From Methyloligella sp. (GTDB lineage Bacteria; Pseudomonadota; Alphaproteobacteria; Rhizobiales; HXMU1428-3), in the NCBI GenBank assembly GCA_021604645.1, contig BQJJ01000003.1, positions 112,551-176,550 on the forward strand: DNA of 64,000 nucleotides. Reading direction: 5' to 3'. A program made the translations under genes and the position numbers. Below the pieces are notes generated by a model, which saw nothing but the letters and a program-made list of their open reading frames with translations, did not search any database and was not told the DNA's origin. This document shows positions 1 to 9,403 of the stretch, piece by piece (the first letter of the stretch is position 1; each line of letters starts with the position of its first letter).

Positions 1-465
1 GCGATCTCCCAGGCTATATAAAGATGGCTTGTAATCTATATGTTTTTCATATTTTTCAGCATAAGAGCTTTGATCGGCCAAAGCCCCGGCTTCAGCTAGA
101 TCGGGTATTCCAAAGGTTGCTGGCAGGGCTATATCAAAGCTTGACTTTTGTCCTGCGGTATCAATGAATATTTTGGTATTAATATCATCGACAGTTGTTT
201 TGATGAAAGAGATTTTCACGCCAGTAAGCTTTGTGAAAAGGGTTGCTACTGGTTTGATGTTGCCTATGGATCCTTGAGGGTAGAGTAGTTTCAGTTGAAT
301 GTTTTTGCCAGCTTTAAGATTTTTTACAGCTTCAATTATTGTATCTTCATTATCTTGATTTTTAACTGTTATTGCAGCAAATGAATTTGCTGTAAATGAT
401 TGGCTCGAGGCAAAGGCTGTTGCGCATAAGGATTGTTTTACAAAGTTCCTTCTTGTGTATTGCAT
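1..465 (-). CDS. Extracellular solute-binding protein, Tat-type signal (3' end outside window)
   Basis: Only the first 155 codons lie in the window; the gene runs off the left edge. It starts at an ATG (463-465) preceded by a GGAGGG ribosome-binding site at 470-475. The N-terminus MQYTRRNFVKQ carries a twin-arginine-like motif followed by a short hydrophobic, alanine- and serine-rich stretch, which indicates export. The mature part (…LKLLYPQGSIGNIKPVATLF, then …FDIALPATFGIPDLAEAG) has the look of a family 1 periplasmic binding protein for an ABC importer or a spermidine/putrescine-like binder. The substrate cannot be told from this fragment, and no permease or ATPase genes are visible on this side. 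Confidence 0.6.
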   Translation of the reverse strand, partial: MQYTRRNFVKQSLCATAFASSQSFTANSFAAITVKNQDNEDTIIEAVKNLKAGKNIQLKLLYPQGSIGNIKPVATLFTKLTGVKISFIKTTVDDINTKIFIDTAGQKSSFDIALPATFGIPDLAEAGALADQSSYAEKYEKHIDYKPSLYSLGDR

Positions 466-691
466 CAAGCCCTCCGTTTAAAAATAGCAAAAAACTACTT
501 AATATGAGCTGTAGATTAAAAATATTAACAAGGTCTATAAGTTTCTGAGTAGCTTTTTTAGTAAATCGCTGTAATCTTACGTTCTTGAAACTTAAAGTAA
601 CATGGTGATAAATTTTTTGAGTTAAACCCACAAACCAATTGGTGATGAGTAGGCAAGGATTGTTAATGTCTAAACCATACTGGGGAACTAA

Positions 692-3055
692 ATGAGATAT
701 ACGCTGAAGGATAGTCCTCAAATTATATCATCAGTATTGAAAAAACTTAAAAACTTATTTTCAAGACTTACTTCTCAACTTGCATTTTTGTCTACGAGAA
801 TTGTTGTTCAAATATTACTGAGTTTTTTTTTAATCGGGCTGTTTTCAATTGTTGGTCTTTCCCTTTCAATAAACTCTCTTAATCAGATTGGAAGTGCCCA
901 GCAGAAAATTGAAACTGTAACTGTACCCTTTCTCTCTAAAGCACAGGACTTATCACAGCAGGTTCGTTCTTATGTTGTTTTAGTTGAGCGTTTACAAAAT
1001 TCAAAAAATAGCAATCGCGCTTTGAAGCAAGAGATATCCTCACAAGAAATTAAACTAGAGACGACCTTAAATTCTCTTCGAAGAAATGGTTTGGCGGAAC
1101 TTGGTAAAACTGCCAAACTGAATCATCTCTTTGAGACGATTTTTGCCAATTCTCGCGTTCTTGAGCAGTTGAAATTTACTACTGTTCCACGTTATCAGTT
1201 TTTATTTGAGCAGAAGAAACAGGTAACCGAAAAAACAGTGCGCTTAGGTTTGATCGCCCTAAAGCGCTTTCGGATAAACGCCCTTCAAAACCCTATTGAC
1301 CCAAAATTGATTATAATTAGAAATCAGTTTTTGGAATTGCAGGCTATTGTTGGACAGCTTAATGGGGAAATGGCTGAAGGTTCTATTTTGCGCTTTCAGC
1401 AATCTTATATATCGCGGGTCAGAACAATTTCAAAGGAAATTGTTAGTGTTGTTGATGCGCCTCTCAGGCAATCACTGGCCCAATCGGCTGATGTGCTTCT
1501 TTCTCAAATTATTCCAAATAAAGGTGTTTTTCATTACTTAATTAAACTCTTTGAGCAATCGCAAAAGTTAAAGGAAATAGCTTCGCAAAACAGAGTGCAT
1601 CAGAATGACCTAAACGAAAATATCCTATCGTTTTTGAGTGATGTACGTCTTGGCACGCAAAGTGAATTTGCAGGGATTGAAAAGGATCTCAGTAAAAATA
1701 TTTTAACTTTGTATTTCATCACGGGTTTGATCTTTTTAACTTCTATCTTATTTGTGGCATTTTTTGTTTATCCCAAAATAGTTGTGCGTCTTCGCCGCCT
1801 TTCTGATGATACTCAAAAAATTGTTGCCGGGGATTATGAAACAAAAATCGATATATCGGGGAATAATGAAATTTCTCAAATGTCTGGAGCTCTTGAAGAA
1901 TTTAAGTTAGGGCTTATTGCAAAAGAAGCCGCTGAAAAAGAGATGCATGACACTAAAAAATTTCAGGATTTGATCATGGAACATATTCCTGATTTGATTT
2001 TTGTAAAAGATAGTGAATTTCGCATTGTGCAAGCCAATCCGGCTTTTCTAGACCTCTACCCAGAAGAGATGCGCGATGATGTTATTGGCGCAACGACGCT
2101 TGAAAAATATGATACAAAAGAGGCTGAAGAATTTCTTAAATATGATCGTCAAGCTTTAGAAGAGGGGAGCTCCGAGACAGAAGAAAAAGTACAGTTCCCT
2201 AATGGAGATACCAAGACTGTATACACAAAGAAAGTCCGTTTTGAAGATAGTCAAGGGGCATCATTTGTATTGGGAGTTTCTCGGGATATTACTGAGATCA
2301 ATCAAGCACAAACGTCTTTGAAAGAAAGTGAAGAGAGGCTTAAAGGGGTGGTTGCCGATTTGGAAAGGGCAAATGTTGATTTAAAAAGATTTACTTTTGT
2401 GGCTTCTCATGACCTGCAAGAGCCGCTTAGAAAGTTGCAACAGTTTTCTATTTTTCTTGAGGAGGATTGTTCTGAAGAACTAAGCGAAGATGCTCATTAT
2501 TTTCTGAGTGTCATCAAGGCGTCAAGTCGTGGAATGAGTCAGTTAATAAAAGACCTTCTAAGTTATTCACGTAATAGCAGTAGTCAATTGAACCTTGTCG
2601 AGGTTGACCTTTCTGAGTTGGTGGAACGTATTTTATCTGAATTTGAGGTTTTGATATCTGAAACTAATGCAGAGATTGAGGTGGGGAAGTTGCCGCTTGT
2701 AACGGGTGATCCAACTGCTCTTGGGCATTTGCTTCGTAATTTAATTAGTAATGCAGTTAAATACCGACATCCTGAGAGAGATCCTAGAATAGAGATAAGT
2801 AGTTGTAGATCTGAAGGTGGCGATATTTTAAATCTAATAGTGAAAGACAATGGTATCGGACTTGATATGAAATATGCTGATCGAATTTTTGAGCCTTTCC
2901 AACGGTTGCATAATGAAGCTGATTATCCTGGTTCTGGAATTGGGCTGGCTATTTGCAAAACGATTTGTCAACGGCATGGCTGGGATATTCACGTTAAAGG
3001 TGAGGCTGGGAGTGGCACGGAATTTAAAATTAGTATTCATTCATCTAAAAACTAA
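692..3055 (+). CDS. Membrane-bound PAS sensor histidine kinase
   Basis: A 787-residue two-component sensor kinase. A first membrane segment (about 36-58) and a second (about 337-360) bracket a roughly 280-residue, mostly helical periplasmic region. A HAMP linker (about 360-412) follows, then a PAS domain (about 423-540, with a DLIFVKDSEFRIVQAN motif). The HisKA helix carries the phosphoacceptor His573 in the motif ASHDLQEPLRKLQ, the type found in phytochrome-like kinases. The HATPase_c domain shows the N box (LRNLISNAVKYRH), G1 (DNGIGLD) and G2 (GSGIGLAICKTI). A GGGGA-like Shine-Dalgarno sequence precedes ATG 692. No response regulator lies beside it, so it is an orphan kinase here, and the signal it senses is unknown. 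Confidence 0.88.
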   Translation: MRYTLKDSPQIISSVLKKLKNLFSRLTSQLAFLSTRIVVQILLSFFLIGLFSIVGLSLSINSLNQIGSAQQKIETVTVPFLSKAQDLSQQVRSYVVLVERLQNSKNSNRALKQEISSQEIKLETTLNSLRRNGLAELGKTAKLNHLFETIFANSRVLEQLKFTTVPRYQFLFEQKKQVTEKTVRLGLIALKRFRINALQNPIDPKLIIIRNQFLELQAIVGQLNGEMAEGSILRFQQSYISRVRTISKEIVSVVDAPLRQSLAQSADVLLSQIIPNKGVFHYLIKLFEQSQKLKEIASQNRVHQNDLNENILSFLSDVRLGTQSEFAGIEKDLSKNILTLYFITGLIFLTSILFVAFFVYPKIVVRLRRLSDDTQKIVAGDYETKIDISGNNEISQMSGALEEFKLGLIAKEAAEKEMHDTKKFQDLIMEHIPDLIFVKDSEFRIVQANPAFLDLYPEEMRDDVIGATTLEKYDTKEAEEFLKYDRQALEEGSSETEEKVQFPNGDTKTVYTKKVRFEDSQGASFVLGVSRDITEINQAQTSLKESEERLKGVVADLERANVDLKRFTFVASHDLQEPLRKLQQFSIFLEEDCSEELSEDAHYFLSVIKASSRGMSQLIKDLLSYSRNSSSQLNLVEVDLSELVERILSEFEVLISETNAEIEVGKLPLVTGDPTALGHLLRNLISNAVKYRHPERDPRIEISSCRSEGGDILNLIVKDNGIGLDMKYADRIFEPFQRLHNEADYPGSGIGLAICKTICQRHGWDIHVKGEAGSGTEFKISIHSSKN

Positions 3056-3306
3056 AGCAATTTGGAAAGATAAAACGTATTGAGGGTTGGCAGCGGGTGT
3101 CAAAATGGTTTTTACCATCTACTGAAAATAGGAAGTAAGTGTTTTCTGAATGGCTAAGAACGCAGAATTCTTCTTAACATGAATTGTTAGAATTTGATAC
3201 TTTAGTACTAACAAAGTATCTCTGTAAGGCTTTGTTTACCCTAATGGATTTGTATGCGGATTAATATTTTCTGATTATAAAAATAATTTAATTCGTGGAA
3301 AATCTT

Positions 3307-5025
3307 ATGCAAAACACTTCGTCTATTTTGTCTAGTATGAAGAGAGGTTCTCTCTCTTTTAAAATCTACTTAATTGTTTTTTTAGCTATGCTTGGTGTTT
3401 GTGGGCTATTGGTTGTTTCTTTGAACAACAGTCATACAAACCTATTAAATACAAAAAAGGCTGAGTTGAAGCATCTTGTTTCAACAGCAAAAAGTATTGC
3501 AGTTTCTTTTCAAAAACGAGAACTCTCCGGAGAGTTTACTTCGGGTGAAGCGCAAAAAAGAGCGAAGTTTGCTATCTCGCAATTGCGGTATCAGGGCTCG
3601 AACTATTTTTGGATTACTGATCGTTTTCCTAAGATGATTATGCATCCGATTAAACCTCAGTTGGATGGTAAAGACCTTACCGGCATTCAAGATCCAAATG
3701 GGGTTCCTTTGTTTGTAGCTTTTGTGAATGCCACACGAGAAACCGGTTCAGGTTATGTTGATTATATGTGGCCGAAACCGGGCGCTGAAGCTCCGCAAGG
3801 GAAAATTGCTTTTGTCAGCAACTTTGAACCTTGGGGATGGATTATTGGAACCGGGTCTTATGTGGATGATATTCAAGCGGTGTTTTGGCATGATGCTAGA
3901 TCATTACTCATAGTTGCTTTCATCATTTTTATCTCTGTCTTAGGGCTCTCTCTCTTATTGGCTCGGTCAATTGTTCGGCCTATGAAGCATATGACGTCTT
4001 CGATGCAGAAGCTTTCTGAGGGACATATGGATATTGATATTTCTTATGATGATCGTAAAGATGAAATTGGGCAAATGAGCCAGGCACTGAAAGTGTTTCA
4101 TGTTAATGCGTCTGAGCGGATTAGACTATCTAGGGAACAAGAAGAGCAAAAGAAACTTGCTCAAGAAGAGCAGCGATCTGCTTTGATGAAAATGGCGGAC
4201 CAATTTGATAAAGAGGTGCGTTCAATTGTTTTGAGTGTGAGTAATTCATCTCATAATTTAAAAGCTATGACTGAAGATGTGTCTGAAGGCTCTCAAGAAA
4301 ATGTTGATTGTGCTGGTGCGATTGCTGTGGCCATGGATACTACCAGTCAAAATGTTGAAACTGTCGCGCGTGCTTCACAAGAAATGTCGGCTTCGATTTC
4401 AGAGATTTCGGGGCAAATGGTTCAGTCGAATGAAGTGTCAACCGTTGCTGTTTCTGAAGTGAAAAAAGCAAATGAAGTTATTGAGGGACTTTCAACGGCC
4501 TCTCAAGCTATTGGCAATATTGTTAAACTTATTCAAGATATTGCTGAGCAAACAAATTTACTTGCTTTGAATGCAACTATTGAGGCCGCTAGAGCTGGTG
4601 ATGCGGGTAAAGGTTTTGCTGTTGTTGCTTCTGAGGTTAAGGAACTTGCTACGCAGACAGGGCGTGCTACAGAAGATATTTCCGGTCAAGTTGATCATAT
4701 TCAATCCTCAATTTCTGAGGCTGTTGTAGCGATTGATCAGGTGGATGAGACCATTGGAAAACTAAATACGATATCAGGTTCAATTGCGGCGGCTGTTGAA
4801 GAGCAAGGTTATGCTTCGGGTGAAATTAGTAGCAATATTGTGGAAGCAGCTGATCTTACTAAGGAAGTGCATAAAAATACGTCGGACCTAAATTCAATTG
4901 CTCTAAAAAATGGTCAATCAGCTTCGGGAATGATTGGTGCTGTTTCTCAATTAGATACAGAAATTACGAATTTGCAGAATCACGTTGATGGTTTTATCAG
5001 CTCTATTCGAGTGCAGAATGGTTGA
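3307..5025 (+). CDS. Methyl-accepting chemotaxis protein with periplasmic single Cache domain
   Basis: A 572-residue chemoreceptor. Membrane helix 1 is at about 18-39, a periplasmic sCache_2 ligand domain at about 45-195 (motifs GSNYFWITD and [15 protein letters not shown]), helix 2 at about 197-220, then HAMP and a cytoplasmic signalling domain whose conserved hairpin tip reads [19 protein letters not shown]. It would pass ligand occupancy to CheW/CheA. There is no C-terminal CheR-binding pentapeptide; the protein ends SSIRVQNG. I chose ATG 3307 because a GGA-rich Shine-Dalgarno sequence lies 7 nt upstream; an in-frame GTG at 3295 would add four residues. sCache_2 receptors often bind small organic acids, but the ligand is not predictable here. 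Confidence 0.9.
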   Translation: MQNTSSILSSMKRGSLSFKIYLIVFLAMLGVCGLLVVSLNNSHTNLLNTKKAELKHLVSTAKSIAVSFQKRELSGEFTSGEAQKRAKFAISQLRYQGSNYFWITDRFPKMIMHPIKPQLDGKDLTGIQDPNGVPLFVAFVNATRETGSGYVDYMWPKPGAEAPQGKIAFVSNFEPWGWIIGTGSYVDDIQAVFWHDARSLLIVAFIIFISVLGLSLLLARSIVRPMKHMTSSMQKLSEGHMDIDISYDDRKDEIGQMSQALKVFHVNASERIRLSREQEEQKKLAQEEQRSALMKMADQFDKEVRSIVLSVSNSSHNLKAMTEDVSEGSQENVDCAGAIAVAMDTTSQNVETVARASQEMSASISEISGQMVQSNEVSTVAVSEVKKANEVIEGLSTASQAIGNIVKLIQDIAEQTNLLALNATIEAARAGDAGKGFAVVASEVKELATQTGRATEDISGQVDHIQSSISEAVVAIDQVDETIGKLNTISGSIAAAVEEQGYASGEISSNIVEAADLTKEVHKNTSDLNSIALKNGQSASGMIGAVSQLDTEITNLQNHVDGFISSIRVQNG

Positions 5026-5072
5026 GTGCTTTTATCATTCTGTAAATTTATAAATTTAAAATGCGAATAAAT

Positions 5073-5098
5073 AAAAAGGGCCTTTGGCCCTTTTTTTG
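5073..5098. terminator. Bidirectional rho-independent terminator
   Basis: The sequence AAAGGGCC-TTT-GGCCCTTT followed by a T tract on the plus strand, and preceded by an A tract that becomes a T tract on the minus strand, sits between the convergent chemoreceptor and quinone oxidoreductase genes. It can end transcription from both sides. Confidence 0.85.
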
Positions 5099-5135
5099 TT
5101 TTTCAACATCCGCTACATCGTTGTTTTTTATCTGC

Positions 5136-6143
5136 TTAGACTGTAACGACGATTTTTCCAATTTGCTCATTTGATTCAAGATGGTCATGAGCTTGTTTGA
5201 TTTGTTCTAAAGGGAATGTGCGGTCTATCACTGGTTTTAATTTTCCAGATTCAAGGCCTTCAAATATGAACTTTTTCGCTGTGTTTAATCTGTCGCGGTC
5301 TGGGTCTTGAGTGATTTCAAAAAGTGTATATCCTTGGATTTTTAGACCTTTCCCTAAAGCTGTGAAAAGAGGGTAGGGGGTTGGCCGTTCATCTAAGGCG
5401 CCATATTCAATGATGAGGCCTTGTTGTTTTGTTGCGAGGGCAAGCTCTTCTAACATAGGACCACCGATAGGATCAAAGACGAGATTAACACCTTGGTCAT
5501 TGGTTAGTGAAAGAGCTTTTTCAGATAAGGTTTCATTCTCGGTTTGGATGACATGATCAGCGCCGGCATCAGTTAAGCTTTGCACTTTGCTAGCGCCTCT
5601 TGTGGTGGCGATTACTTTTGCGCCAACTGATTTTGCAATTTGTATGGCAGCGATTCCAACGGAACTACTGGCTGCTGTGATCATTACTGTTTGGTCCGCA
5701 GTTAGTTTGCCGATGTCAATGAGTGCTCCATAGGCTGTGATATATTGCATCCAAATCGCAGTACCTTCAACGGGTGACAGTTTGGTGGGATATTTGGATA
5801 CAGCGCTTGCATTTAGAGTTACACTTTCACCGTAGACACCATACTCACTCATTGAGAGGGCTGGGATGGTGCTGACACGATCTCCAATTTGCAAGTCTGT
5901 AATGTTTGAGCCGATGCTCTCAATTGTACCTGACGCTTCATAGCCTATACGGGATGGAAATGTGGGGGCTACTAGATATGCGCCACTTCTAAACATAATT
6001 TCTGCACGGTTTAAACCAAAAGCTTCAACTTTTATTCGTACTTCATCTGGGGCTGGTTCTGTTATGGGAAGAGATTCTATTTTTAAGACAGAGCTAGAGC
6101 CTGTCTCATGAAACCTAACAATTTGGGCGGTGTTTTCAGTCAT
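5136..6143 (-). CDS. Zinc-independent MDR-family NADPH:quinone oxidoreductase / alcohol dehydrogenase-like
   Basis: A 335-residue medium-chain dehydrogenase/reductase. The N-terminal GroES-like fold (about 10-125) contains GYEASGTIESIG and the Rossmann half carries ITAASSSVGIAAIQIAKSVG in place of the usual GGVG loop, followed by GAKVIATTR. The cysteine and histidine ligands of catalytic-zinc alcohol dehydrogenases are not evident, which favours the quinone-oxidoreductase/enoyl-reductase branch using NADPH. An AGGAAA ribosome-binding site precedes ATG 6143. It is a single-gene unit; the neighbours suggest no pathway and the physiological substrate is unknown. Confidence 0.85.
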   Translation of the reverse strand: MTENTAQIVRFHETGSSSVLKIESLPITEPAPDEVRIKVEAFGLNRAEIMFRSGAYLVAPTFPSRIGYEASGTIESIGSNITDLQIGDRVSTIPALSMSEYGVYGESVTLNASAVSKYPTKLSPVEGTAIWMQYITAYGALIDIGKLTADQTVMITAASSSVGIAAIQIAKSVGAKVIATTRGASKVQSLTDAGADHVIQTENETLSEKALSLTNDQGVNLVFDPIGGPMLEELALATKQQGLIIEYGALDERPTPYPLFTALGKGLKIQGYTLFEITQDPDRDRLNTAKKFIFEGLESGKLKPVIDRTFPLEQIKQAHDHLESNEQIGKIVVTV

Positions 6144-6300
6144 TTTGATTTCCTAAGGCTTGTGTGTTGTTGTGATTTATGAAGCGCTTAATTTTTAGTA
6201 TTATTGGTGATTTTCTATGAGTTTGCCTCAAATGTTGGGGGGAAAGATACTGGCCTTTGGGTTAACCTTTATTTTGATAAGGAAATGATTTTAAGGGTAG

Positions 6301-6334
6301 GCTGGGTTTGCAAAATTCTCTTGCAAACCCAGAG
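6301..6334. other. Strong stem-loop downstream of ovoA
   Basis: A 10-12 bp inverted repeat (CTGGGTTTGCAA … TTGCAAACCCAG) lies just past the ovoA stop codon. On the ovoA strand no clear T tract follows, while on the plus strand the hairpin is followed by seven T residues that already belong to the ovoA stop region. It could act as a 3' end stabiliser or a weak terminator. Confidence 0.5.
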
Positions 6335-6340
6335 ATTTTT

Positions 6341-8515
6341 TTAGTTTTCTGATGATTTTTCCCAGACGGTCATTTCTGACAAGGTATGTTGGTGCTTTCT
6401 TGCCGTTTCACGTATGGTGAAAGGGATGTCCTTTGGTTCTTTGATGAGCTTGAACTCAGGAGATAGCTGATCTGTTAGGCCTTCAAGCGTTGTGTAGTTT
6501 TCTCCCGTGTCAGCTTTGTACCCACCAATCCAATTTTCTTTAGGTGTGAACTCCTCTAACCATGTGTAAGGAGATGTGAGGACAAGCAAGCCGCCAGGGC
6601 GAATGCGTGATTTTATCAGATTTAAAAATTTGGCTGGGTCATACAATCTATCGATTAAGTTACCGGCAAAGACAAGATCGTAATCATTGAATTTTTCGAC
6701 TAGGTTACAGGCATCACCTTGCATGAAGTAGATTTTGTTTTTCACTGCTTCATACTCATCGAAGTTTTCAAGCTTAACTTCTTTATAGGAGACAAGGTCA
6801 CCTTGGTCCTGGATGACATAGCGCTGGGCGCCGTTGTTTTGAAGGTTGGTTGGCGGTTCAATGAGACGGACAGAGAAGTCAACAGCGTCGACATGATCAT
6901 AGAGTTTGGCGAGCTCAAAAGAAGAACGGCCTGTTGCACAGCCAAGGTCGAGAGCGCGCTCTGTTTTATAGTTTGAGTTTTGCTCAATTACGGACTTTAC
7001 TTCGTCGATGCAGGCAACAGGAAAGTTTGGAACATCAAAATATGTGTCGCCATAATGGAACTCGATATATTGCGAGACCATACTATCTGTTTCATAGATG
7101 TTCATTGTTGGTTGGCATAGTTCTTCACCTTCGATGTATCTTAGACCAGCGTGCTGGAAAAAGTGACGGCGGAAGGCATAACGGCTGTCTTTAATAGCGT
7201 AATTTCCCGTGGAGGCCCAGCAGCCGCCTTTAAGGAGATTATGCTTGCCATCAAAAGTTGGAGTTGAGAAATCATCATATGCGGGATGAACTTTGAAGCC
7301 ATCAAACCCATCAATTGGTGTTTCACTCCATTGCCAGGCATTGCCAATGATGTCGAAAAATCCGCTTTGATGTTCGTGCTTGTTAACAGGGCAGGATGAC
7401 ATAAAGCCTTCAAGGTTGATGTTACCGGGGGCTTCTTCCCATGTGGTGAGGTCTGATTGCTCGAGTTCGCGCAGTTTGTACCATTCGGCTTCTGTTGGCA
7501 TTCTTATATATTTGCCGGTTTGTTCTGATTTCCAATTACAAAAGGCTTTTGCTTCAAGGTAATTAATGTCTGCTGGCCAATCCCAAGGCATTGGGATGAC
7601 TTCTAACATTGTGCGATATTGATAGGTGTCATTTTCTTTAAGCCAATAAACTGGGTGCTCAGCTTTTTTATACTCAACCCAGCCCCAGCCTTCTTCATCC
7701 CAATAGGCTTTGTTTTGATAACCACCTGCTTCAACGAAGTGCATGAATTCTTGATTGGAGACGAGATATTTGGAGGCGTTGAAGGAGTTTATAGTGTGCT
7801 GCTCTATACCATATTCATTATCCCAGCCATAAAGAGCGTTGCATTGACCTTTGCCCAAAGTGATTTTTCCGCCCTCTACTGGCAAGAGTTCATTTGTGGG
7901 TGCTGTGCCTGTTTCTTTGCAGATTTTGCCCCAATAGTCATGGGGGTTGACTAGTTTTAGGGGGAGTTCACGAATGAGGACTGAGGTGGTCTCGAGATGA
8001 ATGCGCTCATGTTCAATGCCCATCATAATGATCCACATTGGACTGTCCCAGGTGATGGGGAGGGTGAAGTCTACGGTTTTGATAAAGCGATCAACTATGT
8101 CTCTTGTCTTGTCACGGTGGTTTTTTACTTCCTTAGGGGTTGGCCAATCGTAATTGGCTTCGTTTAAATCATCCCATGACATTTCATCTACGCCAACGGC
8201 GAGCATGGATTCTATTTTGGGGTCTGCACGCTCTGATATAAAGCCTGCGACATTAAGTTTGTTGATGAAGAAAACGGATGTGTGGCCATAATAGAATATC
8301 AGCGGGTGGCGAAGGGTATTAGCTTTTGCGTAGTAAGCTTCGTCACCATTTAGGCATTCGAAGATACTTTCATAAAGACTGAAACTCGTGTGGAAATAAT
8401 CTAGGATTTCTTGTCGTTTGGCTTCGACGTCTCCTGTGTCCAACGTGACAGTTTTGAGATTGATTGGTTTGTTGTTTGGCTCATTACTGGGTGAGGTGGA
8501 CGCTTCTCTAAGCAT
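6341..8515 (-). CDS. ovoA: 5-histidylcysteine sulfoxide synthase / mercaptohistidine methyltransferase (ovothiol biosynthesis)
   Basis: OvoA joins cysteine to the imidazole C5 of histidine using non-haem iron and O2. Its C-terminal domain later N-methylates the thiol-histidine with SAM to give ovothiol A. The architecture is complete: an N-terminal DinB-like domain with the iron motif HERIHLE (H-x3-H-x-E, near residues 167-173), a formylglycine-generating-enzyme-like domain (about 215-465, with GGCWASTGNYA and YAFRRHFFQHAGLRY), and a Rossmann methyltransferase (about 485-724, motif I ALDLGCATGRSS). Length, 724 residues, is normal. The Shine-Dalgarno CGGAG lies 9 nt before ATG 8515; an ATG at 8524 directly abuts it and is less likely. 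The PLP lyase OvoB that cleaves the sulfoxide is not next to it. Confidence 0.93.
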   Translation of the reverse strand: MLREASTSPSNEPNNKPINLKTVTLDTGDVEAKRQEILDYFHTSFSLYESIFECLNGDEAYYAKANTLRHPLIFYYGHTSVFFINKLNVAGFISERADPKIESMLAVGVDEMSWDDLNEANYDWPTPKEVKNHRDKTRDIVDRFIKTVDFTLPITWDSPMWIIMMGIEHERIHLETTSVLIRELPLKLVNPHDYWGKICKETGTAPTNELLPVEGGKITLGKGQCNALYGWDNEYGIEQHTINSFNASKYLVSNQEFMHFVEAGGYQNKAYWDEEGWGWVEYKKAEHPVYWLKENDTYQYRTMLEVIPMPWDWPADINYLEAKAFCNWKSEQTGKYIRMPTEAEWYKLRELEQSDLTTWEEAPGNINLEGFMSSCPVNKHEHQSGFFDIIGNAWQWSETPIDGFDGFKVHPAYDDFSTPTFDGKHNLLKGGCWASTGNYAIKDSRYAFRRHFFQHAGLRYIEGEELCQPTMNIYETDSMVSQYIEFHYGDTYFDVPNFPVACIDEVKSVIEQNSNYKTERALDLGCATGRSSFELAKLYDHVDAVDFSVRLIEPPTNLQNNGAQRYVIQDQGDLVSYKEVKLENFDEYEAVKNKIYFMQGDACNLVEKFNDYDLVFAGNLIDRLYDPAKFLNLIKSRIRPGGLLVLTSPYTWLEEFTPKENWIGGYKADTGENYTTLEGLTDQLSPEFKLIKEPKDIPFTIRETARKHQHTLSEMTVWEKSSEN

Positions 8516-8628
8516 TTGAGACATCTCCGCTGATTTTGTTTTTAGAAAATTAAATTTAATATAAGTTTATAAAACGGTATGACCACATTCATTGGATCAC
8601 AATAATGTTATAAGTTTTTGCCCGCTTT

Positions 8629-8640
8629 ACTAGATCTAGT
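8629..8640. promoter_or_regulatory. 12-bp perfect palindrome upstream of ovoA
   Basis: ACTAGATCTAGT is a perfect palindrome in the 200-bp gap between the Lrp-type regulator and ovoA, about 115 bp before the ovoA start. It may be an operator, but I recognise no matching regulator, and a 12-bp palindrome can arise by chance. Confidence 0.25.
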
Positions 8641-8716
8641 CTATGGCTTCACTATAACAAGTGCCTTTTATTTTTCCAGTGATGTTTTTCTAGTGGTCTT
8701 TGTTGTTTTTTCTGAA

Positions 8717-9184
8717 TTAATTGGGGATGTAAGATTGGGTGTCTTTCACACAGCTTAAGGCAAACATGGAGCGCGTTTCTCTGATGCTATCTATTTTATA
8801 GAGTTTTTCCATGAGGAATTTCTGATATTCTTCTGTTCCGTTGACTGCGATTTTTAAAAAATAATCATATTTACCTGATGTTAGAAATGCCTCGAGAACT
8901 TCTGGCATTTTTTTTATTTCCTCTGCGAAGTTTTCAATTGCGCCCTCTATTTGTTTATCCAGGGTGATTTCCAGCAGGATGATTTCTGCAGCGCCAAGTT
9001 TGCGGTTATCTAAAACAGTGGTGTAGCCCTTGATAATTCCGTCTTTTTCCAATCTTTTGACCCGTTGCCAACAGGGGCTTGCTGAGAGACCGGCTATTTC
9101 AGCTAGTTGATTGCTGGTTAGCCTTGCGTCTTTGACAAGGGCTTTTAGAAGTTTTTTGTCAATTTGATCTAAGGGTTTGGCCAT
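8717..9184 (-). CDS. Lrp/AsnC-family transcriptional regulator, probable bkd regulator
   Basis: A 155-residue protein with an N-terminal winged helix-turn-helix (about 8-55; TSNQLAEIAGLSASPCWQRV, then KDGIIKGYTTVLD) and a C-terminal RAM/AsnC effector domain (about 65-145; SGKYDYFLKIAV). Family members form octamers that bind amino acids. The gene is divergent from, and 219 bp away from, the branched-chain keto acid dehydrogenase operon. This matches bkdR-bkdA1 in Pseudomonas, where an Lrp homologue activates bkd in response to branched-chain amino acids. That role here is inferred from position; the family call itself is secure. Confidence 0.88.
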   Translation of the reverse strand: MAKPLDQIDKKLLKALVKDARLTSNQLAEIAGLSASPCWQRVKRLEKDGIIKGYTTVLDNRKLGAAEIILLEITLDKQIEGAIENFAEEIKKMPEVLEAFLTSGKYDYFLKIAVNGTEEYQKFLMEKLYKIDSIRETRSMFALSCVKDTQSYIPN

Positions 9185-9403
9185 TGTTTTTCTCTGATAT
9201 TTATTGATAGCTAACAGAATAATTAATTGATTTTTTGTAAATATGCAAAATATTTGTTCACATTATGTTAAATATGCTGGATAAAAAAGATGCTTATTTT
9301 TCTCTTTTTGGTTTAAAATTTCTATTAATGGCGCATTGGCCTTTTGATCAAATTTAGCTTCAATTTGTGCGCCTGGACAAAAGAAATTAAGCGGAGGAAA
9401 ATT

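Noticed and set aside
6301..6345. Plus-strand intrinsic terminator next to ovoA
   Set aside because: The hairpin and T run look right for the plus strand, but no plus-strand gene lies upstream, so it is reported only as a stem-loop.
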